Shown one piece after another: positions 10,207 through 20,885 of a stretch of DNA of 64,000 nt; positions within the stretch are counted from its first letter, which is position 1, and each line of letters starts with the position of its first letter. The notes beneath the pieces were generated by a model. The model saw only the letters and a list, made by a program, of their open reading frames with translations, had not been told where the DNA came from and did no database searches. The stretch spans positions 62,001 to 126,000 of the forward strand of contig NC_089230.1 of the NCBI RefSeq assembly GCF_963924675.1. The letters are read 5' to 3'. The stretch comes from Phocoena phocoena (taxonomy: Eukaryota; Chordata; Mammalia; Artiodactyla; Phocoenidae). Made by a program: the position numbers and the translations under genes.

Positions 10207-13200
10207 GTGAGCGGCCCGGGGCCCGGGTAGCGCGTGCGCGGTGAGTGGCCTGCGGCCCCGGTCGCGCGTGCGCTGCCTTGCTCGTGGTCAGGGCCCAGGG
10301 ACCGTGCAGCCTCCTCTGCGACCCCGCCGCGGGCCTCTCCCCTGTACCCCGCGAGCGTTTCCGGGGGTGGGGGTTAGTTTCAAGGGCTCGCGCCTTCTTC
10401 GACCCCAGCTTTTTGTTAATCAGTCGGTAGTGGGTGTTCAGATAATAGAACCTGTAATTTTTCGGAAACCTGGGTTCCAACACGTTGCTCATATGTATGT
10501 AGTCTGACTTAATGTTACTTTTGTTACTAATTTGAACAAGCTCAAAGAGCCTACTTAGTTGTATGGACTTTAAAAAGTTTCTCGTTTTCACTCTTATTTT
10601 TTCTTCCTTTCCAGCAAATAAGCTTTTTGAAAGCAAAAACTTTCTATTCTTTTTAAAAAATGACTGTCTTTTCAGTCCTGTGTGAAGGCTCAAGTATTTG
10701 AATTGCTATGTTGTTTTATTTAAACATGTGTAACGTTTCTCCTCCTCTCTCCTTAGTTTTTAGAAATCAGTTGCCTAGGAGAAATGACTTCTACGCCTAT
10801 GAGCCACCTTCTGACGATCCTCCGCCGGAGACAGGAGAATCCGTGTGCCTCCAGCTCGAGTCCGGTGCTCATCTGTGCAGAGTTTGCGGCTGTTTAGGCC
10901 CCAAAACATGCTCCCGATGTCACAAGGCACATTACTGCAGCAAGGAGCATCAGACTCTGGACTGGAGATTGGGACATAAGCAGGCTTGTACACAAGAAGG
11001 TCAGTCAGTTCTGTTTTTATTTTTAAATCTGAGCTCAGTTTCATAGTGTCTGTCAGGCCAAATCTTTCATTTTGAGGATAAACGTTAACATTACAAAAGG
11101 TGTAATACTTTTCAAAGCTTTGGTTAACTAGTGACATAAACACCTTTATGAAGAAGGAACTGTGAGGTTTTCCCACTCACGTCCCAGCCTAGCTTTAGTA
11201 TAGTCATTTAATTTATGAGCCATAATCTAAAATGCTGGAGCTACGTATGTTAATTACTAGGGAAAACTGTTATGACATGGAATACACTTCAGATATAGGA
11301 AATTATTTGACCTTCCAAACTAAATGATTACTAATGATGCTAGTTACCTTACTTTGTTTCAGGTGATTTGGACAGTACAGTTCCAGACCACAGCTTCCTT
11401 TTTCCAGAATTTGAAATTGTAATAGAAACAGAAGATGAGATTATGCCTGAAGTTGTGGGAAAAGATGATGAATCAGAGATTATAGGTAGCATGGGTAAGG
11501 AATCAGTTTCAAAACTCATTCATTAAATATACACTACTATGTATAAAATAGATAACTAATGAGAACCTACTGTATAGCATAGGGAACTCTACTCAGTGCT
11601 CTGTGGTGAACTAAATAGGAAGGAAATCTATAAAAGGGGATATATGTATAAGAAAAAAAAGGAAAAGGGTGGGGGGAAGAATAGTGAATCTAGTTGAAGC
11701 AGAGAGAAAGTAGAGGGTCAAGTGTCCCAACATTCCAGCCTCAAGGGACATGTTGTCACCCATTTCAGGGGACACTGACGACCTGCCATGGAGACCTAGG
11801 GATTAGAGAACCAGTTTGGAGACACCCGTCTTAGATCATTGCTAAGACAAAAAACGTTTTTCTGTTTAACTAACATATGAGGAGATTCAGTGCCAGATGT
11901 TTAAAAGCACCTAGGGAGAGGGATGCTATGTTTGTTGGTGGGTAGTAGTGTTAGAGAGTGTGCTTTGGGGAAGAATTCACTGATGAAGGAGTCTGATAGA
12001 AAATTTCCAATAACAGGTGAGAGAGAACTCCCTGTATTGAGTGTCCAGTGAAATGAAACCATGCTGTATCTAAACTGGACAGTGCATGCCATTGATCCAC
12101 ACTGTCTCTACTCCCTCAGACATGGGGCCAATAAAGTAATAAGCAATAGAAATGTAAAAAAAAAAAAAGAATAAAAAACTCTTTCATTAAGTGATTAAAT
12201 ATAATGCTTGAAAGGAAGGGCTCAAGATGCCAAGAAAAGAAGCACTGATAGGAAAAGGCAACTCACTTGGGAGGCTGCAACCTATACTTTTCAAATACTG
12301 CCTCATTTGAAGATATCCTTTCTGTACTTCCCTCCTTGGCATATACAGGAGCGTTCTGGGTCCTGTAAAGGTGTCAGAGGAGGTATCCAGGTGGTCAGCG
12401 GGGTGGGGCTGCACAGGATGCTGGAAACTTGGGAAGTTTATCTGGCTCCAGGGTTTGTTTCTCTGATTGAGATGGTGGACATGAGAGTGCCTAGCAGCGT
12501 TTGGTGGGCAGCAGGGGGCCCTTTTATCTGGCAAGTTTCAGATACTTGATTTCATCAGTCGCCTCATGGTTATCAGACTCTGGAGCAGTGCCTGTGCTGA
12601 GACTGAGCCGTAGCCAGAGTTTATCCAACACTCACTCTGTACCACGGGCCTTTGGTGCACGATCTTACTAAAGTCTTGACATCAGAACAGTATGTTAGAA
12701 ACTCTGCCCCATTTTGCAGTGAGGAATTTGAGGTTCTGGGTATAACTTGCTTGGTCGTGTAACTGACTAAAGTTGTTAAGTTCTAGAGCTGAAGTTTGAG
12801 CTCACGCCTTACTGACTCCAAAACTTGAGCTCAAAATTTAGATTTCAGAATCTAAATTAAATTTTGGATTAGAATGTCACCTTACTGGCTTACAGTTCAC
12901 TTTCAGGGTATCAGAAATATCTTCTGAGTTACAAAGACTTGATCCTGTTGGGGATGGCGGTGTTTCAGGTAGCTGAGATTCCAGAGGTGAGTGTGAAGGA
13001 GTGAGCTGGTAGGGTTAGGGCATGTGATGACTGAATGAGTGTAAGGGAAAGGAGAGATGAAACATGAAGAGATTGGAAGTAAGAGTCCAGATGGGTGAAG
13101 GACACTAGTGATAAGCAGGGCTCATATTTTTTGGGTGCCATTTTGTGTGCTGGGCACAGCAGTCCTCAGACTGGGACTTGGGGTCTGTTCTTTTAATTTG

Positions 13201-16200
13201 GAGTTTTAAAGAGAAGCTCTTACTAGGAGCCGGCATAGTAATAATGCTTCATGGAGTACCTGCAAAGTCAGATGGTCTTAAAGCACAAACATTAATGAAT
13301 TAAAATAGGAAAGCCTGTGGAAACATCTGGCCTTCACTGTCTGATTTAACACTAAGTTGGTTGTTTAAAACTGGCTTCCCTCAGCATGTGTTTATTGTCC
13401 AGACATGGAGATTATTCCTGTTGCATAATAGTTATGTTGATAATCTTTTAGGTGAAGCACCTGAGGAAGAACTGGATTCCATGGCAAAACATGAATCTAG
13501 GGAAGATAGAATTTTCCAGAAGTTTAAAACCAAAATATCCTTTGAACCAGAACAGGTAAAATAGAATTCATATACAGCTCCTTCTGTTCTTTTCAGGTGG
13601 TGGTTTAGGGGTATAAACCCTGAGTAGGGAATTCCCTGGCAGTCCAGTGGTTACGACTCTGCACTTCCATCGCTGGGGGCCCAGGTTTGATCCCTGGTTG
13701 GGGAACTAAGAAACCAACCTGCAACTTTAGCACAAAGACCACTGTGGTTTTGTGAAAAGAATAATGGGTTTTGCTGTTATGAAGAATTCTGGCTTCTTGA
13801 ATTACATATTGACCTTCTGATGTAATTGTATCTACAGTGTGGGGAAAAAAAAAAAAAGAGTGGTTTTGAGGATTAAGGTAGATTGTAGACTCACGGTAAG
13901 TATTCAGCAAATGTTTTCCTTTGCCTCTTTTCTTCCATTAACTTTATTCCCCTTAACTTCCCTTAACATAAACATAAATCACTAAAGAAGACAGCTAAAT
14001 TCCCATAAGTCAGTCGCTAGAGCAAATAAACATCCAGGGGCTTACAGGAAGAGTAGGTCTAGGTCCTAAACACTGAGAAGGTAGTTTTTAGCAACGCATA
14101 TGCTTTTAACAAGAAATATTGAGGAAGGTCACTCATTTGTTATAAGATGTTATAACAAAATTTACTTCTGTTTTATTTAAACACTGTGGCTCACTTGGTA
14201 TTTGTTCCTTTAAAAATTGTTAACTAAGTTTCCTTATATCTGTGTGAAGGTAAGCACAGACCCTGGGCTGCATGTTAGGTTGACAACCTGGTGATGGGGA
14301 AACAGGATTATTGTTAGTCTCTTCACAAAACAGTCATAGGATTCAGATTCTAACCATATTGACATCTAAGAAAAATAATTTGGATATCCTGAATCAGATA
14401 AGCTGAAACAGTCCCTTTGATCGGGGGCCCCAAACCCTGGGCCAAGGACCGGTACCGTGAAGCTTCAGCTGCCACTCCCCGTCGCTCGCATTCACGCCAG
14501 AACCACCCCCTTCCCCCTCCCTGTCCGTGCAAAAATTGTCTTCCACGAGACAAAACCAGTCCCTGGTGCCAAAAAGGTTGGGCACCGCTGCCTTTGATGA
14601 CACTGAGAACGGTATTAATTGTGCCCAGTGGAGGGGCGCAGGGGGACAGACAATAAAGTGGTTTTCAGATGAGCGTTTCATCAATCGTAAGAGTATGTAC
14701 AAAGCTTCTCTAGATGATCCTCAGATCACATGAGATGTTGCTGATTTAAACTGATCCTTATTGATTTTAGATTCTCAGATACGGCAGAGGGATTGCCCCC
14801 ATCTGGATCTCTGGTGAAAATATCCCTCAAGAAAAGGATATTCCAGATTGCCCCTGTGGTGCCAAGAGAATATTTGAATTCCAGGTATGACCTTAAATAA
14901 GTACTATTTTAGTATGTAATTACCCTGATTTATAATTTTAAGCATTAAAAAACTTTGCCAAAGTAACATATGTATATGGGTCCCTATGGTGTTACGGAAG
15001 GTTCCCTATAATGAAAATCAGTAGTTTCCTACCCCACCTTAGGGCTTGTTACAAGGAGGGAATTATCTTTTACTGGTTATCTGGTAGTTATTTCTATCTT
15101 TAAATAGCATGCTTTTTCTGAGATTTATCAGTTTACTAGTTTTTTAGACATCTGTTGACTGACTTCTGCAGTAGTGAGGATTTAAATGTAGTCACTCACA
15201 CCATCTAGACCATCGCCCACTTCCCAGTGTGGTTAGGGTCAATATTATTTTAGTGCCTCTATTGTTACTTTTATAATTTAAAATAATATACCTTTTTTAC
15301 AATATTTGACTCTCTCCTTTGTGAGAGTGTTTCAGAACGCTTACTCTGTTTAGTCTTGGTTTGTAGATTTGTTAGGAGAACAAATTAATGTAATCATTAA
15401 GGTAACTGCCCCCCCCCACCCCCCCCGCCAGAAGTTGTTAGCATCAAAATCTGTTTGAGTTGGGCGGAAATGCTCCTGAATTGTGTATTCACTAACCTTA
15501 TAAAGTGATATTTGTCTCTTAGGATAAAAAAAGGATTTTTGTGGACTGATCCAAAACTAATTGGTTCTTACTGCCAGAGCTCTGACTGACGCCCAAGATG
15601 AGCTGACGGTGGTTATATAAAGCAACTTGATAACAGTAGTGGCAGTGCTGGCTCTTACTCTTTCCCATGAGACCACTGACTCCTAAGACCCATTTCTAGT
15701 CTATACAAATACATCAATAGATTTCCTTTCTGTATTCTACTAGGTTAGTGTTTCTTCAGAGTCATAGGAACAGCATCTGCTATTCAGGTTGTAAATAACC
15801 CAAAATAAGAGTTGCCCAAAGAGAAGCCTCATCCCTATTTTGTGGCATATTATTAATAAAAAAATAATTAGGTTAACAGCCAGGTCACATAGATCAGCTG
15901 ATCTTATTATACTTAGGAACTTCTTTCTTAAACGAAAAAGAAAGACACCAAATAGAGAGGGACTTTAAAGAAACATAGTTGCAAAGTATTTTTAGATTGT
16001 TAAGTATGTTAACACCATTAATGTCTGTAATCTTGCTGTGGAGATGGAGAGACCAGGATCCCCAGGAAGGTCTGGTCTGTTGAAAGCAGACTGTGCTCAT
16101 CACCGCCAAGGAGCGCTCTGACTGTGCTATCCTTTTCCCAGGTCATGCCTCAACTGCTCAACTACCTGAAGGCCGACAGACTGGGCAGGAGTGTCGACTG

Positions 16201-16300
16201 GGGCGTCCTGGCCGTCTTCACCTGTGCTGAAAGCTGTGGCCTGGGCACTGGCTACACAGAGGAATTTGTTTGGAAGCAAGATATAACAGATACCGCCTAA
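9924..16300 (+). CDS. PDCD2: Programmed cell death protein 2, complete, six coding exons, 344 aa
   Basis: PDCD2 is a conserved cytoplasmic and nuclear protein. It acts as a dedicated chaperone of the small ribosomal subunit protein uS5 (RPS2) and is needed for cell proliferation. Coding exons are 9924-10206, 10757-10999, 11363-11494, 13452-13555, 14771-14884 and 16142-16300. All introns are GT-AG. The sum is 1035 nt including TAA, giving 344 residues, the human length. The N-terminal part ([19 protein letters not shown], then paired cysteines) is followed by a MYND zinc finger at about residues 135-172 (C-x2-C-x7-C-x2-C, then Y-C, H and C). The PDCD2 C-terminal domain occupies about 190-340, with CPCGAKR and a [12 protein letters not shown] end. 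The start is the first ATG after the CpG-island leader. I see no disabling change. It is the gene nearest the telomere in this window. Confidence 0.97.
10757..10999 (+). CDS. PDCD2: PDCD2 coding exon 2 (MYND zinc finger)
   Basis: Preceded by a pyrimidine-rich tract and ttag, followed by gtcagt. It carries all zinc ligands of the MYND finger (LCRVCGC ... [10 protein letters not shown] ... GHKQAC). 243 nt, phase 1 at both ends. Confidence 0.96.
11363..11494 (+). CDS. PDCD2: PDCD2 coding exon 3
   Basis: Acceptor tttcag, donor gtaagg. It encodes the acidic linker with [17 protein letters not shown]. 132 nt, phase 1 at both ends, so skipping it would keep the frame. Confidence 0.95.
11526..11660. 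mobile_element. LINE-1 3'-end fragment in PDCD2 intron 3
   Basis: The run with aaaatagataactaatgag, then aacctactgtatagcatagg, then ggatatatgtata matches the 3' tail of cetartiodactyl LINE-1 elements as I remember it. The polyA end is not clear. Confidence 0.55.
12600..12790. mobile_element. MIR fragment in PDCD2 intron 3
   Basis: An old tRNA-SINE signature: an actctgtacc... core, then ccccattttgcagtgagga, then ggtcgtgtaactgac. It is strongly diverged, as expected for MIR. Confidence 0.5.
13452..13555 (+). CDS. PDCD2: PDCD2 coding exon 4
   Basis: Acceptor cttttag, donor gtaaaa. It encodes [15 protein letters not shown] and ends in phase 0. Confidence 0.94.
13627..13730 (+). mobile_element. 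Short tRNA-derived SINE (CHR/Bov-tA type) in PDCD2 intron 4
   Basis: Head attccctggcagtccagtgg, then a gggggcccaggtttgatccc box-B-like region and a ggggaactaagaaacc tail. Only the tRNA-related part remains. It is more diverged than the CHR copies elsewhere. Confidence 0.8.
14422..14590. mobile_element. Non-autonomous hAT-type DNA transposon, 169 bp
   Basis: The ends cgggggccccaaac and gttgggcaccgctg are imperfect inverted repeats of the kind seen in an old mammalian hAT family. The middle has accggtaccg, then attgtcttccacgaga. An 8-bp direct repeat, cctttgat, flanks it exactly (14414-14421 and 14591-14598), which is the hAT target-duplication length. I am unsure of the family name. It lies in PDCD2 intron 4. 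Confidence 0.8.
14771..14884 (+). CDS. PDCD2: PDCD2 coding exon 5
   Basis: Acceptor gattttag, donor gtatga. It encodes [14 protein letters not shown] and the CPCGAKR cysteine pair. 114 nt, phase 0 at both ends. Confidence 0.95.
16142..16300 (+). CDS. PDCD2: PDCD2 coding exon 6 with stop
   Basis: Acceptor ttcccag. It encodes [17 protein letters not shown] through WKQDITDTA and ends in TAA at 16298-16300. The last residue differs from the human proline. Confidence 0.95.
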   Translation, partial: VMPQLLNYLKADRLGRSVDWGVLAVFTCAESCGLGTGYTEEFVWKQDITDTA

Positions 16301-16667
16301 AGACAACTGTGTGAAGCCTCAAAATATTCATCATCTCTTAGACCTTCCAATTCCATTTCTAGGACTTTATCCTAAGGAAATAATTATACCAGAGATACAC
16401 AAAGATGTTGTTTTAGGTGTTGTGTATCTGTCCAGCAGGAGGCTACACAGTCTTAATGATACAGACTTATATGCACATCAAGTAAGATAAAGATGCCAAG
16501 GTACCATTGTAGATGGTATTCATAGTATGCTATTTTTGTAAAAATATTTATACACATGTATGTACACCAAAAATATCTGGAATGAAATGCACTAGGTGTG
16601 AACTGGTTAACTGAACAGTGGGACTAAGTGACATGATCTTTTTACTTATATGTATATTTCTTTCTAT

Positions 16668-16673
16668 AATAAA
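16668..16673 (+). promoter_or_regulatory. PDCD2: PDCD2 polyadenylation signal AATAAA
   Basis: This canonical hexamer lies 368 bases after the stop codon. The 3' UTR therefore probably ends near 16690. Confidence 0.75.
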
Positions 16674-18739
16674 AATGGGTTATGTGCCTAATTAAGTCAA
16701 ACCATCACTCAGAGCATTTCTCCCCTAAAATTTGCAAAGTTAAAACAAGGAGAAAAATATTTGGGTAAAACCCCAAGAGACTTCCTGAGTTCAAAGAGAA
16801 GCTCTACTTCAAAACTGACTTTGGTCAGCCAGTGGCACTGCTTATAGACCAGAGACTGAAAGGTCTTCTCTTTCCATCTCCCCATCTCACAGCACTGTCC
16901 ACATGGCAAGTAAACCCAAATAAGGACAGGGAATCAGCCACTGGAATTTCCCTGGGTCAGCCTAAGGGAAGGCTCTGAGGTAGCTTTCAAGTGAGGGATA
17001 TTGTTTCCTATGCCTCTGTTTACACAAGCGGTTCCTAAATCAATGCCATCAACCATGCTAAGGCTCCTTCCAGCCCCAGGTGATTTATACTTGTGATAAT
17101 TCCCAATTCTCTTACTGCTGGGCAGGCTTCACTGCTGCTAAGGCAAACTTAGAGACATTGCTGTCGATCACTGCGTGAAGACCAGCAGCTAGTTCCGGTA
17201 ACATCCCTGCTAACCCTGAAATGCACTGCCACCATAAACACATCTTTTTGGAGGTAATATCACTTGCTAATATCACTGACTTGGCTATTTCACTATAGTT
17301 TTTTATCAGGAAAACCTGGCCTTTTAGTCCATATCACGTGTGTGTGGATATGTATGTAATTTATATAAAGATACATAAAATACTGGACTAGTGGGGCCTT
17401 CATAGCCCAAACTATAAATCAGAAGTTTGCCCCAGTAGGACAGCATCCTGACTGCGAAGGACTTTTTAAGCAAATTGTTTAGGGTCTGTCTATTTGGAGA
17501 GATCCCCAGATTATGTAGACATTCTTGCAGGCATGTTGGTAACCCACCAAGCTATCCTTTAGGTGTGTATCCCTGCCAAGGTCTGGAGATGACAGCAAGT
17601 TCACCGGGCATTTCCATTTGGAGACAGACTTCCAGCACTGACTTGGCAACCATGTCCAAAAAAAGCAACTAGTTGAAAATAACTAAAACAAAAATAAGAA
17701 AATTTAGATAAATAAAAAAAGCAACTCAGTTGCCTCTAGATATGTCAAGACATTTAAAAACCTTCATGCCAACCATGAAATGACCGACACATCACACCCA
17801 GCAGCTGCTCCTGCGGAGGACATCAATCACTACTGCCAACCCATGCATGCTGTCCCCCAAACCTCTGCTTGGCCCAGATACTGCCTGACCAGGCAGCTCA
17901 CCCTACTGTAGAGAGCAGTGCATTCACCTGTCCTTTTCTGATACATTGTATGCTGGTCTCATCATCCTTTGACAATTCAGAGATCACAGCAAAGAAAAAA
18001 TGTTTCAGTGCTTTTGATATTCATATTAGTGGTAGTGTTCTGTTATTCTAACTAACTCATCATCCCACGTGTCTTTAAAAATTAAGGGTTCTCAGCGTAA
18101 AATAATATAGAACTGATCAAATAAAAACCCCGTAGTCTGAATCTGGATTGGATATATTAGTACGAAATCATGAGGTATTTTATCTTGAAAACTTTTAAAG
18201 GGAACGAAGCAAGCAATTATCCTGCTATGTGAAAGAAGTATATAACTATATAAAAAAGTATTCTAACAAATCATGAAAAAAATAATTAGAATTTTATCTT
18301 TTGCAACCCACTAATGAATTAGTGGATCAATCAGAAGACGCCAATCAGACATTAAATCCCTAACAAACACTACTTACAGTCTTTACAAAGGGATCAAGCC
18401 TTTAGATGCAGTCACCTACCAGCAGGAAATGCAGAAAACAGAGGGACATGCTGGCTGCACCATCCTGAGTTTGCAAATAGCAAGACAGACTGTAAGAAAC
18501 TACTAGCCAAACAGCCTATAAATTTCCTTAAATGAGATGGCAGGGGAACTTAAGGAATAAAGCAGACATAAAAACATCAATTTATTAAAATGGAAGACTA
18601 ACCTATATTGGTGTTTAGGTAATTACTGTAAAAGGATAATAATGGTTATTTGGGTGGGTGGTGTGGCTGGACTGGTGCATAAGGAGTAAGAAGAATTCAG
18701 TAAAGTGGAAATAAATATCAGCAATAATTTTAAAGTCTT

Positions 18740-19230
18740 ATGAAAAATGCCGTTAATAACGAACTAAAATACTTAGGAATTAACTTTTATGTAATGTAAA
18801 GCCCTATATGAAAAAAATTACGAAACTGTACTGAAGAACCTAAAGGAAGACTCACACGTGGGGAAACAATTCTTTCTTGAATAGAAGGAGATTATACTGG
18901 ACTGATGTCTTTCCAATTCATCCATACATTACTGACATCACTGATGACTGGAAAATGCAAGAAGAGGGCACCTCACACACCATGTCCTCTCTGGACTGTA
19001 ACCTGGTATGGATCTATCAAACCTAGAATCAAACCTAGAATCAATGCATAAATGCTCTTAATACAGTGACTCCTCTTCTAGGCATGTTACTACAGAAATG
19101 CCTGTACTTACCCACAAGTGCACATAAAAGGATGTTCCCTGCAGCACCTGTTTATAATAGTAAAACACTACAGGTAACGTAAATGACCATGATTACGGAA
19201 ATGGTTAAATATATAAGCTTGTGTAACCAT
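18740..19230 (+). mobile_element. Old LINE-1 ORF2 fragments
   Basis: The sequence aaatacttaggaattaac (K-Y-L-G-I-N) is a LINE-1 ORF2 landmark. Further on, the ctcttctaggcatgttact to caggtaacgtaaatgacc stretch resembles the end of ORF2 in old L1M elements. The reading frame is decayed. Confidence 0.55.
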
Positions 19231-19328
19231 CAGATTCCATCATGTGGCACCATCAGATTCCATTTCCTGGCAGTATGTTTGTCATGGAAAAATGTGTATG
19301 ATATAGTGACTAAAAAAAGGAAGCTATA

Positions 19329-19523
19329 GGGGCTTCCCTGGTGGCGCAGTGGTTGGGGGTCCGCCTGCTGATGCAGGGGACACGGGTTCGTGCCCCGGTC
19401 CGGGAAGATGCCACATGCTGCGGAGCGGCTGGGCCCGTGAGCCATGGCCGCTGAGCCTGCGCGTCCGGAGCCTGTGCTCCGCAACGGGAGAGGCCACAAC
19501 AGGGAGAGGCCCGCGTACCGCAA
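19329..19523 (+). mobile_element. CHR SINE with perfect target duplication
   Basis: Full-length cetacean CHR element: gggcttccctggtggcgcag head, gacacgggttcgtgcccc box B, then an aggcccgcgtaccgc end and A-tail. The 17-bp repeat aaaaaaaggaagctata occurs at 19312-19328 and 19524-19540 without mismatch, so this is a fairly young insertion. Confidence 0.95.
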
Positions 19524-20228
19524 AAAAAAAGGAAGCTATAAAATCAAACATATGCTTTACTATTTTTTCAATATGATAACAAAAGCACCCCCAAAAGAAA
19601 AAAACCTGAACAGAAGAGGGCTGGGGAGGTACCCACCAATCTGGTAGTTAACCTGGGGAAGCAGACAGAAGGAGAGGAAGGAAGAAACTTTCTGGTTTCT
19701 GAAAAAATATTTTTACAATTAAAAAGAAAAACACACACCCGAACAATGAACCCCAAGAACTTACACGTGCTCACCTGATATTCATGAGAAAAACACACCT
19801 CACCAGTCAGTGGACGACCCCAGCTCTAACACTGAAGGCCTTTGGCTTAGAGCCGGTGTTTGCCACTTAACGGGCTCTGTAACCTTGGGCAGACCCTCAG
19901 CTGGGGCCTACCTTACCCTACTTGTGAAAGAGGAACAAAACCTAACTGCAGCTTTTGTGAGAAGGCAACATATCTGGGAAAGGGGAGGTGCTCAACGTAT
20001 GGGATGTAATAAACATGTTTTTGAGCAACTTAAAATTTTCAGACAATTCTTCCATTTTCACTGCAACATACAATGAAATGTTGATTGAAACAAACAACAA
20101 GCAAGCAAGCAAACACACTGAAATGGTTTCAGGCATTATATCTAAAATACGACTTTTTAAACAGTATGATCACATGAATCTTACAAAGTTTCATTTATAA
20201 CATCAATCTAACACTTTTATAAACAGCA

Positions 20229-20234
20229 TTTATT
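20229..20234 (-). promoter_or_regulatory. TBP: TBP polyadenylation signal
   Basis: AATAAA on the - strand (tttatt on +), 572 bases beyond the TBP stop, followed by tgctgtttataaaagtg, which I recall from the end of the human TBP 3' UTR. The mRNA end is probably near 20210. Confidence 0.8.
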
Positions 20235-20805
20235 GTACAGAGTACTCTGAAGGAAGAAAAATATGTACAGCCATTTGTTTTCATTAATACATTTCTATTC
20301 TGTCCTGCAATACTGGAAAGGCGGAATGTGGCACAAAAATAACCCATAGGAGTTACAAATTAGAAAACAACACTTTTTAAAAAGATTTTTACTTTTCTGG
20401 TAGAAATATAAAAACTGTGGTTTATGGGGAAGAAATTAAACAAAATAAAGTCCAATCGATTGTTGAGGTGGCTTTAACACTAAAGTTTTGTCCCTTAAAC
20501 CAACTTGTCAACAGCAGTAAGTGTTTAAAATCTAAATATAAATAAACGGGCAGCGCTGCCCAAATAGCAGCACAGTTCGAGCAACTTACAGTAACACTTC
20601 GGTGTTCTCTGTGCAGAAATAACGCCCCCTTCCTGGCATCCCTATGGGGTACACATGCAGGGGAGCTTCACCTCGTGCTGCAACCTAAAACCAGACATCC
20701 ATCCTCTCATCACATGGGGCCGTCCACAACACCACTAAATGTACCAGAACTGATTTGTTTTAAAAAAAACAAGTGGGTGGGGGAGGCAGGAGTACATGAC
20801 AGCCA
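20235..20805 (-). other. TBP: TBP 3' untranslated region
   Basis: The region is AT-rich and repeat-free, and runs from the TAA at 20806-20808 to the AATAAA at 20229-20234. No other exon is seen inside it. Confidence 0.75.
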
Positions 20806-20885
20806 TTACGTTGTCTTCCTGAAACCCTTTAGAATAGGGTAGATGTTCTCAAAGGCTTCATAAATTTCTGCTCTGACTTTAGCAC
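20806..20885 (-). CDS. TBP: TBP last coding exon
   Basis: Acceptor cttcatag. It encodes [20 protein letters not shown] and ends FRKTT plus TAA (20808-20806). Confidence 0.97.

Larger units (their letters stand above)
16700..20209. other. Spacer between the convergent PDCD2 and TBP genes
   Basis: I see no exon here. Sequence from 16700 to 18700 is unique and AT-rich with no signal I recognise. LINE-1 pieces lie at about 18740-19230, a CHR SINE at 19329-19523 and a MIR-like fragment at about 19830-19935. Confidence 0.6.
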
